64,000 nt of DNA from Pseudonocardia benzenivorans CB1190 (GCF_000196675.2 NC_015314.1:1-64000), one strand, 5' to 3'. Shown: positions 26,723-35,310, counted from the first letter of the stretch. The notes: generated from the letters alone by a model not told the origin. Numbers and translations are program-made.

Positions 26723-26865
26723 CCGAGCCCGATCACCGGCGGGGAATGTCAGCAATCCAATTCGGCCGCGGCCTTGAGTACCTGCCGCAACTGCTCCGCC
26801 CCCGGCACACCTGCAAGGCCGTCCGGAGTGCGGTACACCCGGCAGATCAGTCCCGGGACGCGCCC

Positions 26866-28249
26866 GGGAGTGTCAGAGGAACGGTGTAACTGGCCGGGGT
26901 GGCGGCTAGTTTCCGTTGCTGGGGACGATACGGCCGGCGAAGGTGATCGCGAAGGCGTTCAGGGCCGGCTTCCAGCGCATCGCCCAGCGGGTTCGGCCCT
27001 TCCCGGTGGGGTCGAGTGAGCGGGTGACCAGGTAGAGGCACTTCAGCGCGGCCTGCTCGGTCGGGAAGTGCCCCCGGGCCTTGATCGCCCGCCGGTAGCG
27101 GGCGTTGAGCGACTCGATCGCATTCGTGGAGCAGATGACCTTGCGGATCTCCACGTCGTAGTCCAGGAACGGCACGAACTCCGACCACGCCGCCCGCCAC
27201 AGCGCGATGATCGCCGGATACTGCCCGCCCCAGGTCTCGGCGAACTCGGCGAACCGGGCCTGGGCCGCGGCCTCGGTCGGGGCGGTGTAGACCGGGCGCA
27301 GGTCCTTGGCCAGCTGCTCCCAGTAGCGCCGGGAGGCGTAGCGGAAGGTGTTGCGGATCAGGTGCAACACACACGTCTGCACCACCGCCTGCGGCCAGGC
27401 GGTGGTGATCGCCTCGGGCAGGCCCTTCAGGCCGTCGCAGACGGCGATGCACACATCGCCGACCCCGCGGTTTTTGATCTCGGTCAGAACCTGCAGCCAG
27501 AACTTCGCGCCCTCCCCACCGGTGCCGCCCTCGCCGGCCCAGATCCCGAGGATGTCGCGCTGCCCGTCCACGGTCACCCCGATGACCACGTAGAAGGGCC
27601 GGTTGGTGACCTGCCCGTCGCGGACTTTGACGTAGAGAGCGTCGATGAACAGCACCGGATAGACGGCGTCGAGCGGGCGGTTCTGCCACTCGCCCAGCTC
27701 GTCGAGGACCTTGTCGGTGATCCTCGAGATGGTGTCCTTGGAGACCTTGGCCCCGTAGACCTCGGCGAAGTGCGCGGCCACCTCCCCGGTGGTCAGGCCG
27801 CGGGCGGTCAGCGACAGCACGATCTCGTCGATCCCGTCCAGGCGGCGTTGGCGCTTGCGCACGATCTGAGGCTCGAAGCTGGCGTCGCGGTCGCGCGGCA
27901 CCTCGATCTCGACCGGGCCGATCTCGGTGAGCACGGTCTTGGTGCGGGTGCCGTTGCGGGAGTTCCCGCCGTCGCGCCCGGCCGGGTCGTGGCGGTCATA
28001 GCCCAGGTGCTCGCTGAGCTCGGCTTCCAGGGCGGTCTCGAGCACTGTTTTGGTCAGCCCGGTGAGCAGCCCGTCCGGGCCGACGAGCTCCACCCCGTCG
28101 GCCTTGGCGGCCTCCACCAACTGCTGAGCGAACTGCTGGTGATCAATCCGAGCCCGCGGCATGGGCTCGATCGTGTCGGTCATTGGTGGTCCTTCCCCCG
28201 GGACACGCCCGGAGCTACAGACCAGTTACACCGAAGATCGGACACTCCC
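26866..28249 (-). mobile_element. IS256-family element (copy c)
   Basis: Ends GGGAGTGTCAGAGGAAC (26866) and, inverted, GGGAGTGTCCGATCTTC (28249). The 8-bp duplication ACGCGCCC lies at 26858-26865 and 28250-28257. It is intact and 1384 bp long, opposite in orientation to copy b. Together they bracket the efflux operon and resolvase. Confidence 0.92.
26906..28183 (-). CDS. IS256-family transposase (copy c)
   Basis: 425 residues from ATG: an intact mutator-type transposase identical to copy b apart from the start codon. It shows the family's FIDALYVKVRDGQVTNRPFY, VCIAVCDGLKGLPEAI and VICSTNAIESLNARYRR segments. Intact ends and frame suggest recent transposition, and this copy could mobilise copy b or the intervening segment. 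Confidence 0.93.
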   Translation of the reverse strand: MTDTIEPMPRARIDHQQFAQQLVEAAKADGVELVGPDGLLTGLTKTVLETALEAELSEHLGYDRHDPAGRDGGNSRNGTRTKTVLTEIGPVEIEVPRDRDASFEPQIVRKRQRRLDGIDEIVLSLTARGLTTGEVAAHFAEVYGAKVSKDTISRITDKVLDELGEWQNRPLDAVYPVLFIDALYVKVRDGQVTNRPFYVVIGVTVDGQRDILGIWAGEGGTGGEGAKFWLQVLTEIKNRGVGDVCIAVCDGLKGLPEAITTAWPQAVVQTCVLHLIRNTFRYASRRYWEQLAKDLRPVYTAPTEAAAQARFAEFAETWGGQYPAIIALWRAAWSEFVPFLDYDVEIRKVICSTNAIESLNARYRRAIKARGHFPTEQAALKCLYLVTRSLDPTGKGRTRWAMRWKPALNAFAITFAGRIVPSNGN

Positions 28250-28261
28250 ACGCGCCCCTGC

Positions 28262-28334
28262 TCTGCGAACGGTCGCGCCCGTCGACCAGGATGGTCGGCG
28301 AGCCGGTGAAGCCGATCCGCTCGGCCTCTTCCTG
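28262..28334 (+). repeat. 73-bp direct repeat, copy 1
   Basis: Nearly identical to 36146-36219 (two substitutions and one base shorter in a G run). Both come from the GSPTILVDGRD region of a small thioredoxin-like gene and have the same orientation. They flank the mer cargo. Confidence 0.85.
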
Positions 28335-28414
28335 AGGGTCAGAGAGATTCGGCCGAAAGGGATAGTAGGGCTTCTTGAGCGTGTCGGTGGCGGGGGGCGA
28401 GGTACGCCCTGTGG

Positions 28415-28776
28415 TGCAGAGGTAGGTGCCGTCCGCCGGGGTGAGTACGTAGACGGTCCGGTTCTATGAGCACGTCGGGCTGCTGCCCGCGCCGCCGCGC
28501 ACCTCGTCCGGTTACCGGGACTATCCGCGGCAGGCTGTGACTCGGCTGGCGTTCGTGCGGGCCGCGCAGAGTGCCGGGCTGTCGCTCGCCGAGATCAGTG
28601 AGGTCCTGGCCGTCGTGGACGGCAGCGCAGCCCGGCGCGGGCAGGCCGCTGTCATGCTGAACGAGCATCTGCGCCGGGCCGAGGAGCGCATCGAGGAGCT
28701 GGCCCGGCTGCGGGCGGCACTGCAGCAGCTCGCCGTCTCGGGCGAACTCGAAGCCCTGGGCGGCACCCCGTGTTGA
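28415..28776 (+). pseudogene. MerR-family regulator with decayed N-terminus
   Basis: From the motif TVRFYEHVGLLPAPPRTSSGYRDY through LAFVRAAQSAGLSLAEISEVLAVVDG to HLRRAEERIEELARLRAAL it is a MerR-family protein with its dimerisation helix. Upstream, the expected first HTH helix is present only as a remnant with stops and missing bases (VQ..., SAGVST, then TAG where Arg is expected). A frame from 28537 is open but lacks the DNA-binding helix. It converges on the merA-like gene with an 11-bp gap. It was probably the original regulator of a neighbouring operon. Confidence 0.75.
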
Positions 28777-28786
28777 CGCGCGCGGG

Positions 28787-30163
28787 TCAGGTGCCGATCT
28801 CTCGGTGGACGCCGCCGGCGGCGGTGTTGACGCCTTCGGCGAGGGTGGGGTGGATGTGGATCGCTCGGGCGATGTCGGTGTAGGTGGCGCCGCAGGTCAT
28901 GGCGATGACGGCTTCGTGGACGAGGTTCCCGCCGTCGGGGCCGGCGATGTGGCAGCCCAGGATGCGGTCGGTGGCGGCGTCGACGACGAATTTGATCAGG
29001 CCGCGGGTGTTGCCGATGGCGCGGGCCTTGACGACTCCGGTGAAGTCCTGGCGGCCGATGAGGACCTCGTATCCGGCGGCGCGGGCGGCGGGTTCGGTCA
29101 GGCCGACGGAGCCGACCTCGGGGTCGGTGAACACCGCGTGCGGCACGACGCGTTTGGCGGTGGTGCGGTCCTGGCCGCGGTAGGTGGTGCGGTAGGCGAT
29201 GTCGGCGTCGTCGCGGGCGGTGTGGGTGAACATCGGCCCGCCGCGGATGTCGCCGAGTGCCCAGACGTCCGCGGCCTGGGTGCGCAGCAGGTCGTCGACG
29301 GGCAGGAACCCCTGCTTGTCGGGCTCGAGGCCGAGGTGTTCCAGGCCGAGGGTGTCGGTGTTGGGGGTGCGGCCGGTGGCGATGAGCAGGTGGCTGCCGG
29401 TGATCTCGCCGGTCTCGCCGCCCTGGCAGCCGGCCCGGATGTGTCCGGGACGGCCCTCGACGGCAGTGCAGGTGGTGCTGGTCAGGACGGTGATGTTGTC
29501 GGCGGTGAAGCCGTCGGTGACGGCGGCGGAGATGTCGGGGTCCTCGGCGGGCAGCAGCCGCTCGGCGCGCTGGATGAGGGTCACGCGGGAGCCGAAGCGG
29601 GCGAACATCTGGGCGAACTCGCAGCCGACGTAGCCGCCGCCCACGACGATCAGGTGCTCGGGTAGCTCGGTGAGGTCCAGCACGGTGCGCGAGGTGTAGT
29701 ACGGGGTGGTCTCCAGGCCGTCGATCGGGGGGATGGCGGTGCGCAGACCGGTGACCAGGAAGATCTTGTCGGCCTCGATGTCGGTGTGGTCCACGCGCAG
29801 CCGCCTCGGTGCCACGAAGCGCCCCTCGGCGGGATAGAAGTCGAGTTGCTCGGCGCGGCCGACCGTCTTGTAGGAGCCGGAGCGGATCGTCTCGACGATG
29901 GCGTTCTTGCGGGCCACGACGGCGGCGAGATCGACGGTGGGGGCGGTGGTCGTCACGCCGAACTCGGCGGCGCGGCGCACCTGGTGGGCCACCGCGGCGG
30001 AGGCGATCATCGTCTTGGTGGGGATGCAGCCGCGGTTGAGGCAGGTGCCGCCGAGTTTCTCCTTCTCCACGAAGGCGACCCGGCCGTGCCGTGCGGCGCG
30101 CAGCGCCATGGGGAGTCCGGCCATGCCGCCGCCGATCACCAGAGTGTCGTACCGCTGAACCAT
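28787..30163 (-). CDS. second MerA-like FAD-dependent disulfide reductase
   Basis: 458 residues from MVQRYDTLVIGGGMAGL. It has the FAD GxGxxG, the redox pair C41/C46 in GGTCLNRGCIPTK, an NAD(P)H GGGYVGCEFAQMF motif, ATGRTPNTD and the C-terminal dimerisation domain with HIHPTLAEG. It lacks the C-terminal vicinal Cys-Cys of true mercuric reductase and the N-terminal metal-binding domain. It therefore resembles mycothione- or lipoamide-type reductases as much as MerA. It could reduce a low-molecular thiol or a protein partner from the thiol-redox genes upstream. It is last in a minus-strand group with a ribosome binding site (AAAGGAG) before the ATG. Confidence 0.85.
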   Translation of the reverse strand: MVQRYDTLVIGGGMAGLPMALRAARHGRVAFVEKEKLGGTCLNRGCIPTKTMIASAAVAHQVRRAAEFGVTTTAPTVDLAAVVARKNAIVETIRSGSYKTVGRAEQLDFYPAEGRFVAPRRLRVDHTDIEADKIFLVTGLRTAIPPIDGLETTPYYTSRTVLDLTELPEHLIVVGGGYVGCEFAQMFARFGSRVTLIQRAERLLPAEDPDISAAVTDGFTADNITVLTSTTCTAVEGRPGHIRAGCQGGETGEITGSHLLIATGRTPNTDTLGLEHLGLEPDKQGFLPVDDLLRTQAADVWALGDIRGGPMFTHTARDDADIAYRTTYRGQDRTTAKRVVPHAVFTDPEVGSVGLTEPAARAAGYEVLIGRQDFTGVVKARAIGNTRGLIKFVVDAATDRILGCHIAGPDGGNLVHEAVIAMTCGATYTDIARAIHIHPTLAEGVNTAAGGVHREIGT

Positions 30164-30210
30164 CAGAAGGCTCCTTTCGTGCTTTCCGCCTGGCCGAATG
30201 GATTCGGGGC

Positions 30211-30561
30211 TTAGCTTGTGTGGTCTGGGGTGTGCGGGCGTGAGGCGGGGGTCTGTTCGGGTGATGTGCGGCAGCCGCGGCGGGTGGTGCGGCGGTGCAG
30301 GAGCCATGCGGCGGTGAAGAGTACGGCCGCGGCGGTGAAGAACGGCCACACGGCGGGACCGTGGGTGACGGCCCCGGCGGTTCCGGCGGCGGCTCCCGCA
30401 CCGGCAGCGGTCAGGACCGGGGTGCCGCAGCACAGGCCGATCATCGCCAGCCCGGTGCCCAGGGCCGTGCCGAGGGCCCCGAGCGCGGCGAGGGCGGCCG
30501 TCAGCAGGTGGCCGAGCATCCGGCGGAGCCGGATGAGGGCATTGGGGGGCGCCGTGCGCAT
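30211..30561 (-). CDS. small MerT/MerC-like membrane protein
   Basis: 116 residues with two or three hydrophobic segments. The first contains a vicinal Cys pair (MIGLCCGTPVL), as in mercury transporters where such pairs pass Hg(II) through the membrane. The second is WPFFTAAAVLFTAAWLL, and the tail is polar with Arg and a Cys. The family cannot be fixed. It is located directly before the merA-like reductase. Confidence 0.6.
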   Translation of the reverse strand: MRTAPPNALIRLRRMLGHLLTAALAALGALGTALGTGLAMIGLCCGTPVLTAAGAGAAAGTAGAVTHGPAVWPFFTAAAVLFTAAWLLHRRTTRRGCRTSPEQTPASRPHTPDHTS

Positions 30562-30685
30562 CGACCGGGCTCCAGGGCTGGGCGGACGGGGTGAGGGTGT
30601 GGCCGGCTGCTGCCCGGGGGGTGCGGCAGCCGGCCACCCTCCCGGCCCGACGGGGGGGCGGGGCCGGGGTTCTGGGGAGGAGGGG

Positions 30686-31321
30686 TCAGGCCCACAGGGC
30701 GCTGCCCCACTTGGTGAGGATGAGCACCGCGATGGTGCCGATCCACAGCACGGGCACCGTCCAGTGGAACTCGGCCACGGCGCGGCGCACCTGGTCGGGG
30801 GCGGGGATGAGCCCGTGTTGGATGTTGTGCACGGTGGTGTACCAGAAGATGAGGATCGTCACGGCCCATACGAGGGTGCACCACAGGCACAGCGCGCCGA
30901 TGGCGTACAGCGAGGAGTACTGCAGCCAGGTGATGAAGCCGATACCGAAGACGGTGCCGGCCTGCAGGCCCCACCAGTGCCATCGCCGGTAGCGGGCGCC
31001 GGCCAGCAGTCCGGCGCCGATGGCGATGACGGCGGGGAAGGCGACCCAGCCGATGAAGGGGTTGGGGAAGCCGAAGGTGGATGCCTGCCAGCTCTTCATG
31101 ATGTTGTTGCAGGACAAGACGGGGTTGATGCTGCATGCCGAGACGTAGTTCGGGTTGGCGAGCAGCTTCATCTTGTCGTGGGTGAGCACGGCCGAGGCGA
31201 GCAGGCCGAGCAAGCCGCCCAGGATCAGCAGGAGCGCGAGGAACCGGTCGGCGCCGATCGTGGCGTGCGGGCTTCTCCGCTCGGCCGGAAAGGCCGTGTC
31301 GCGGGCTGCTGTCGTGGTCAT
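30686..31321 (-). CDS. vitamin K epoxide reductase (VKOR) family protein
   Basis: 211 residues and about five TM segments. Conserved cysteines are in ACSINPVLSCNNIM (loop pair) and CLWC (CxxC at the quinone site), the VKOR pattern. Bacterial VKORs re-oxidise DsbA-like proteins using menaquinone, so this should make disulfides on the outer side of the membrane. It stands next to a CcdA-like protein and a thioredoxin-like lipoprotein, which normally deliver electrons outward. The three form an unusual thiol-redox module inside a mercury transposon. Confidence 0.88.
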   Translation of the reverse strand: MTTTAARDTAFPAERRSPHATIGADRFLALLLILGGLLGLLASAVLTHDKMKLLANPNYVSACSINPVLSCNNIMKSWQASTFGFPNPFIGWVAFPAVIAIGAGLLAGARYRRWHWWGLQAGTVFGIGFITWLQYSSLYAIGALCLWCTLVWAVTILIFWYTTVHNIQHGLIPAPDQVRRAVAEFHWTVPVLWIGTIAVLILTKWGSALWA

Positions 31322-31402
31322 GGGTGGTTCCGTTCCGGCAGTCGCCCGCGGCCGTGGGCTTGGTCTGTTCCCGGCCGCGGCGGGTCTGGGCGTGGGCGCG
31401 GG

Positions 31403-32362
31403 TCAGCAGCAGTGGCCGTCGCTGTCGCGGTCGGTGGCGGCCGGTGTGAGGACGGGCTGGGGCGCGCAGCAGTCGTCCGCTGCAGCGGCGGAGGGGGCTG
31501 TCCCGGAGGGAGTGGAGTGGGGGGCCGGCTGCCGTGTGCGGTGGCGGATGGCGGCGGCCGCCACGGCGAGGACGACCACCAGGGCGGTCACGGCGATGGC
31601 GGTGGTGTGGCCCTGGATCCAGGCGGTGGCGGTGGCGGAGAAGGTGGCGAGGCCGCCGCCGGGGGCGGCGGTGGTGGGGCCGCCGGTGGCAGCGGGGTAC
31701 CAGTACCAGGCCAGGTAGGCGCCGGTGAGGACGAGGATGGCGGCGGTGATGCGGGTGCCGTGCCGGGCCAGCGTGGTGATCTTGCGGGTGAGGGCGGCGC
31801 CCGCGGCGGCGGTGGTGACTGCGACGAGCAGCAGGACGGCGGCCGATCCGGCGGCGTAGGCGGCGAAGACCGCGAGGAGTCCGCCGTAGCTGGCGGTGGC
31901 CTGGGCCTGGGCGATGACGGCGAGCAGCACGCCGAAGGTGCAGGACAGGGACGCGGCGGCGTAGCCGACGCCGAAGGCCGCCATGCGCCGGGCGGTCGGC
32001 GGGCCCGCCGACTGGCGGGTGCCGGTGGTCAGGTGCAGCCGCAGGCTGGGTGTGCGGCCGGTGAGCATGACGGCGCCGAGGAGCAGCAGGAGGATGCCGG
32101 TGGCCAGGCCCAGCCAGGGGGCGGCTTGGATCAGGGCGCGGGCTCCGGCGCTGACGATGAGTCCGGCGGCTGCGAGGGTGCCGGCGAAGCCGAGGGTGAG
32201 GGCGGCGCCGGAGCGCAGAGCGCGGGCGAGGCGTACCGGCACCGGGGAGGTGTCGTTCTCGCCGAGGGCGGCGGTGATCCAGGCGGGCAGCAGGGCGAAG
32301 CCGCAGGGGTTGACCGGGGCGAGCATCCCGGCGGCGAAGGCGAGGGCGAGCAGGCCGTTCAT
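31403..32362 (-). CDS. CcdA/DsbD-like thiol-electron transporter
   Basis: 319 residues. The start MNGLLALAFAAGMLAPVNPCGFALLPAW is the first TM of CcdA proteins with its conserved Cys, and the second Cys is in GYAAASLSCTFGVLLAVIAQ. Six to seven TM segments follow. The C-terminal tail carries DDCCAPQP and ends CC, a probable mercury-binding tail not usual in CcdA. It carries electrons from cytoplasmic thioredoxin to an outside partner, here most likely the lipoprotein encoded directly upstream, whose stop overlaps its ATG (ATGA). Confidence 0.85.
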   Translation of the reverse strand: MNGLLALAFAAGMLAPVNPCGFALLPAWITAALGENDTSPVPVRLARALRSGAALTLGFAGTLAAAGLIVSAGARALIQAAPWLGLATGILLLLLGAVMLTGRTPSLRLHLTTGTRQSAGPPTARRMAAFGVGYAAASLSCTFGVLLAVIAQAQATASYGGLLAVFAAYAAGSAAVLLLVAVTTAAAGAALTRKITTLARHGTRITAAILVLTGAYLAWYWYPAATGGPTTAAPGGGLATFSATATAWIQGHTTAIAVTALVVVLAVAAAAIRHRTRQPAPHSTPSGTAPSAAAADDCCAPQPVLTPAATDRDSDGHCC

Positions 32363-32928
32363 CACGCGCCTGCCTTCTTCAGGGCGTCCTGGATCTGGTC
32401 GGCGGAGGGGTCGGTGGCCCGGTAGGTGACCTTGCCCTGCGGGTCGACGACGATCAGTGTGGACAGTGCGCTCACCTGGTAGCGGAGCGAGAAGGTGGCG
32501 CCCTTGTCGATGGTGGCGGGCAGAGTCGGGGCCTTGATGTAGTCGAGGAACTGCCTGATCGTCTGCTTCGACTCGCTCGGGTCCATGTCCACCGCGAGGA
32601 AGTTGGCTTTCTTCCCGGCCTTGTCGAACGCCTGGGCGGCCTTGTCCAGGTTCTTGGCGCCGCCGGCGCACTCGCCGCAGCCCACCGAGAAGAAGAACAG
32701 GGCGGAGGGCTTGTTCGCGGGCACCGCCAGCGTGGTGTCGTCGAGGAGGGTGACGGTGTCCGCCTTGGCAGAGGCATTGCCACTGCTGGCGCTCGTACCG
32801 GAGGTGTTCGCCTTGGTGTCGGTACCGCAGGCGGACAGGGTGAGCGCAGCGGTGGCAGCCGCAGCCAGAGCCAGGGTGGTACGGCGGCGCAGGCGGGTGC
32901 GGCGGGCGGTGGGGGGCGGTGAGGTCAT
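32362..32928 (-). CDS. TlpA-like thioredoxin-fold lipoprotein
   Basis: 188 residues. An Arg-rich signal peptide ends in a lipobox (LTLSACG, Cys near residue 34). The mature part has the thioredoxin active site GCGECAGG and the VDPQGKVTYR strand of the redoxin fold with the cis-Pro region TLPATI. It is anchored outside the membrane and should exchange electrons with the CcdA-like protein encoded downstream. In a mer element it may keep mercury-transport cysteines reduced, but that is inference. Confidence 0.85.
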   Translation of the reverse strand: MTSPPPTARRTRLRRRTTLALAAAATAALTLSACGTDTKANTSGTSASSGNASAKADTVTLLDDTTLAVPANKPSALFFFSVGCGECAGGAKNLDKAAQAFDKAGKKANFLAVDMDPSESKQTIRQFLDYIKAPTLPATIDKGATFSLRYQVSALSTLIVVDPQGKVTYRATDPSADQIQDALKKAGA

Positions 32929-33050
32929 GGGTGGTGCGGGCCTTCCTCGAAAGGCCGGGACTGGACGGGTGGTCCCGGTCGGCAGGGAGCGGATGGGGGA
33001 GCGCGGCGGTGGCCGGCAGAACGGGAGGCGGGGAGCCTGTGCCGACCGGG

Positions 33051-33350
33051 TCAGTGCTTGCGGAGCAGGTCGCCCTCGTGCGGGTCGGTGCGGGTGGCCG
33101 GGGGGCAGCAGGCATCGCCGTTGCCGGTGCGGCGGCGCAGCCACCAGGCGAGAGCGCCGGCCATCAGGACCGCGGCCGGGGCCAGCAGCCAGGGGCTGAC
33201 CAGCACCCCGCCGAGTCCGGCCAGGGCGCCGCTGGCCAGCAGTACCGGCCCGGCGCAGCAGATGATCGACAGCAGGGCGACGCCGACCACGGCGAGGGTG
33301 CCGAGCAGGCCGCCGCGGCGGTCACCGGGCTGGGTGGGCGGAGGCGTCAT
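33051..33350 (-). CDS. merT-like: MerT-like mercury transport protein
   Basis: 99 residues with two or three TM segments. The first contains SIICCAGPVLL, the vicinal Cys pair that receives Hg(II) in MerT. A second Cys pair (NGDACCPP) lies in the C-terminal tail. Its start overlaps the stop of the ArsR-type merR, so both are translated together. The protein imports Hg(II) for reduction by MerA. Confidence 0.75.
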   Translation of the reverse strand: MTPPPTQPGDRRGGLLGTLAVVGVALLSIICCAGPVLLASGALAGLGGVLVSPWLLAPAAVLMAGALAWWLRRRTGNGDACCPPATRTDPHEGDLLRKH

Positions 33351-33724
33351 CGCTGCTCTCCCTCTCCGGGGATGCGGGTGCAGCAGTCCAGGGCGGCGGC
33401 GTTGTCGGCGGCCAGCGACCGGGCCAGCATGACCAGATCAGCGACGCGGGGGTCGCCGACGGAGTAGCGCAGTTTCTTGCCGTCCCGGCGGGCGCTGACG
33501 TAACCGCAGTCCACGAGACAGGACAGGTGGACCGACACCCGGGGCTGGGAGATCCCGGCGTGCTCGACGCACTCCGCGCTGGTGCGCTCGCCGCGCTGGA
33601 TGAACTCCAGCAGCTTCAGCCGGGTGGGGTCCGCGAGCGCGCGGAAGAACCGGGCCGTGGTGTCCAGGTGTGTGCACGGCACCTCGGCCGTGGCCGGGGA
33701 TCCGGCAAGGACAGGGGTATTCAT
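33347..33724 (-). CDS. merR: ArsR-type mercury-responsive repressor (Streptomyces-type MerR)
   Basis: 125 residues. Winged HTH: FFRALADPTRLKLLEFIQRG, then ECVEHAGISQPRVSVHLSCLVDCGYV, with Cys in the recognition region and a C-terminal Cys pair (ALDCCTRI). This matches the ArsR/SmtB-family Hg(II) repressor known from Streptomyces lividans mer, not the classical MerR. It is divergent from merA and should repress both directions from the shared intergenic region, releasing on Hg(II). Confidence 0.88.
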   Translation of the reverse strand: MNTPVLAGSPATAEVPCTHLDTTARFFRALADPTRLKLLEFIQRGERTSAECVEHAGISQPRVSVHLSCLVDCGYVSARRDGKKLRYSVGDPRVADLVMLARSLAADNAAALDCCTRIPGEGEQR

Positions 33725-33850
33725 GGGCAGGGCCTTTCCACCAGCAGCTATTTGCTTACCCGCATAGTAAGGTGGCCATCTGCAATACGGCAAGGCGCAT
33801 AGGAATGGGTCCGGCGTGCGGCGCTGGACCCCACTGAGGGAGGTAGTGCT
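33725..33850. promoter_or_regulatory. divergent mer promoter/operator region
   Basis: Intergenic region between merR and merA. A dyad CTTAC at 33755-33759 and GTAAG at 33767-33771 is a candidate repressor site. GGGAGGT before 33851 is the ribosome binding site that fixes the merA GTG start. Confidence 0.55.
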
Positions 33851-35275
33851 GTGCTCCAGGCACACACCGGTTACGACCTGGCGATCATCGGCTCGGGCGC
33901 CGGCGCGTTCGCCGCGGCCATCGCGGCCCGCAACAAGGGCAGGAGCGTGGTGATGGTCGAGCGCGGCATCACCGGCGGCACCTGCGTGAACGTCGGCTGC
34001 GTGCCGTCCAAGGCGCTGCTGGCCGCCGCCGAGGCCCGTCACGGCGCCCAGGCGGCGAGCCGGTTCCCCGGCATACAGGCCACCGAGCCCGCGCTGGACT
34101 TCCCCGCGCTGATCGGCGGCAAGGACACGCTGGTGGGACAGCTGCGGGCGGAGAAGTACACCGACCTGGCCGCCGAGTACGGCTGGCGGATCGTGCACGG
34201 CACCGCCACCTTCGCCGACGGCCCCGTCCTGCAGGTCGCGCTGAACGACGGCGGCACCACCACCATCGAGGCCGCCCACTACCTGATCGCCACCGGCTCC
34301 GCCCCCACCGCGCCGCCCATCGACGGCCTGGACCAGGTGGACCACCTGACCTCCACCACCGCCATGGAACTCCAGCAACTCCCCGAGCACCTGCTGGTCC
34401 TCGGCGGCGGCTACGTCGGCCTGGAGCAGGCCCAGCTCTTCGCCCGCCTCGGCAGCCGGGTCACCCTGGCCGTCCGCTCCCGTCTGGCCTCTTGGGAAGA
34501 GCCGGAGATCTCCGCCGGAATCGAGGACATCTTCCGCGAGGAGGGCATCACCGTCCACACCCGCACCCAGCTCCGTGCGGTCCGCCGCGACGGCGACGGA
34601 ATCCTCGCCACCCTCACCGGCCCCGACGGTGAGCAGCAGGTGCGCGCCAGTCGCCTGCTGATCGCCACCGGACGACGGCCCGTCACCGACGGACTCGGCC
34701 TGGAGCGGGTCGGGGTGAAGACCGGCGAGAGCGGCGAGGTCGTGGTGGACGAGTACTTGCGCACCGGCAACCCGCGCATCTGGGCGGCCGGAGACGTCAC
34801 CGGCCACCCGGACTTCGTGTACGTCGCCGCCGCGCACGGAACCCTGGTCGCCGACAACGCCCTGGACGGCGTCGAGCGCACCCTGGACTACACCGCGCTG
34901 CCGAAGGTCACCTTCACCAGCCCCGCCATCGCCTCGGTCGGGATGACCGAGGCCCAGCTGACCGAGGCCGGTATCGCCCACCAGACCCGCACCCTGCCGC
35001 TGGAGAACGTCCCCCGAGCCTTGGTCAACCGGGACACCCGCGGGCTGGTCAAGCTCATCGCCGAACGCGGCAGCGGGAAGCTGCTGGCCGCCCACGTCCT
35101 GGCCGACAGCGCCGGCGACATCATCACCGCCGCCACCTACGCCATCACCGCCGGGATGACCGTCGACCAGCTCGCCCACACCTGGCACCCCTACCTGACC
35201 ATGGCCGAAGCGTTGAAGCTCGCCGCCCAGACCTTCACCTCCGACGTCGCCAAGCTCTCCTGCTGCGCCGGCTGA
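33851..35275 (+). CDS. merA: mercuric reductase
   Basis: 474 residues without the N-terminal MerP-like domain, as in actinobacterial MerA. FAD motif IIGSGAGAFAAAI, redox pair C45/C50 in GGTCVNVGCVPSK, NADPH motif GGGYVGLEQAQLF and FAD motif WAAGDVTGHPDFVYVAA. The C-terminal HTWHPYLTMAEALKLAAQTF leads to the terminal vicinal Cys pair SCCAG that hands Hg(II) to the active site. It reduces Hg(II) to volatile Hg(0) with NADPH. It starts a plus-strand operon with merB, 35 bases apart. Confidence 0.95.
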   Translation: MLQAHTGYDLAIIGSGAGAFAAAIAARNKGRSVVMVERGITGGTCVNVGCVPSKALLAAAEARHGAQAASRFPGIQATEPALDFPALIGGKDTLVGQLRAEKYTDLAAEYGWRIVHGTATFADGPVLQVALNDGGTTTIEAAHYLIATGSAPTAPPIDGLDQVDHLTSTTAMELQQLPEHLLVLGGGYVGLEQAQLFARLGSRVTLAVRSRLASWEEPEISAGIEDIFREEGITVHTRTQLRAVRRDGDGILATLTGPDGEQQVRASRLLIATGRRPVTDGLGLERVGVKTGESGEVVVDEYLRTGNPRIWAAGDVTGHPDFVYVAAAHGTLVADNALDGVERTLDYTALPKVTFTSPAIASVGMTEAQLTEAGIAHQTRTLPLENVPRALVNRDTRGLVKLIAERGSGKLLAAHVLADSAGDIITAATYAITAGMTVDQLAHTWHPYLTMAEALKLAAQTFTSDVAKLSCCAG

Positions 35276-35310
35276 CCCACCCCACCCACCACCGGAAAGG
35301 ACCCGCGCCC

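Larger units (their letters stand above)
26749..28336 (-). pseudogene. thioredoxin-like mercury-locus gene, 3' half split by IS256 copy c
   Basis: Two minus-strand pieces belong together. 28336-28258 encodes EEAERIGFTGSPTILVDGRD, and 26857-26749 encodes LICRVYRTPDGLAGVPGAEQLRQVLKAAAELDC with a stop. They are separated by IS256 copy c and its 8-bp duplication. Related small thioredoxin-fold proteins (N-terminal xIEVLxVPDCP) accompany organomercury genes. The first piece lacks one base in the run near 28270 compared with the related copy at 36146-36219, so it is also frameshifted. The N-terminal half is missing. Confidence 0.75.

Noticed and set aside
28161..28469. Open frame 28161-28469 as a gene upstream of merR
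   Set aside because: It runs from the IS256 end across the thioredoxin-like remnant and the decayed merR start in a wrong frame, with no domain.
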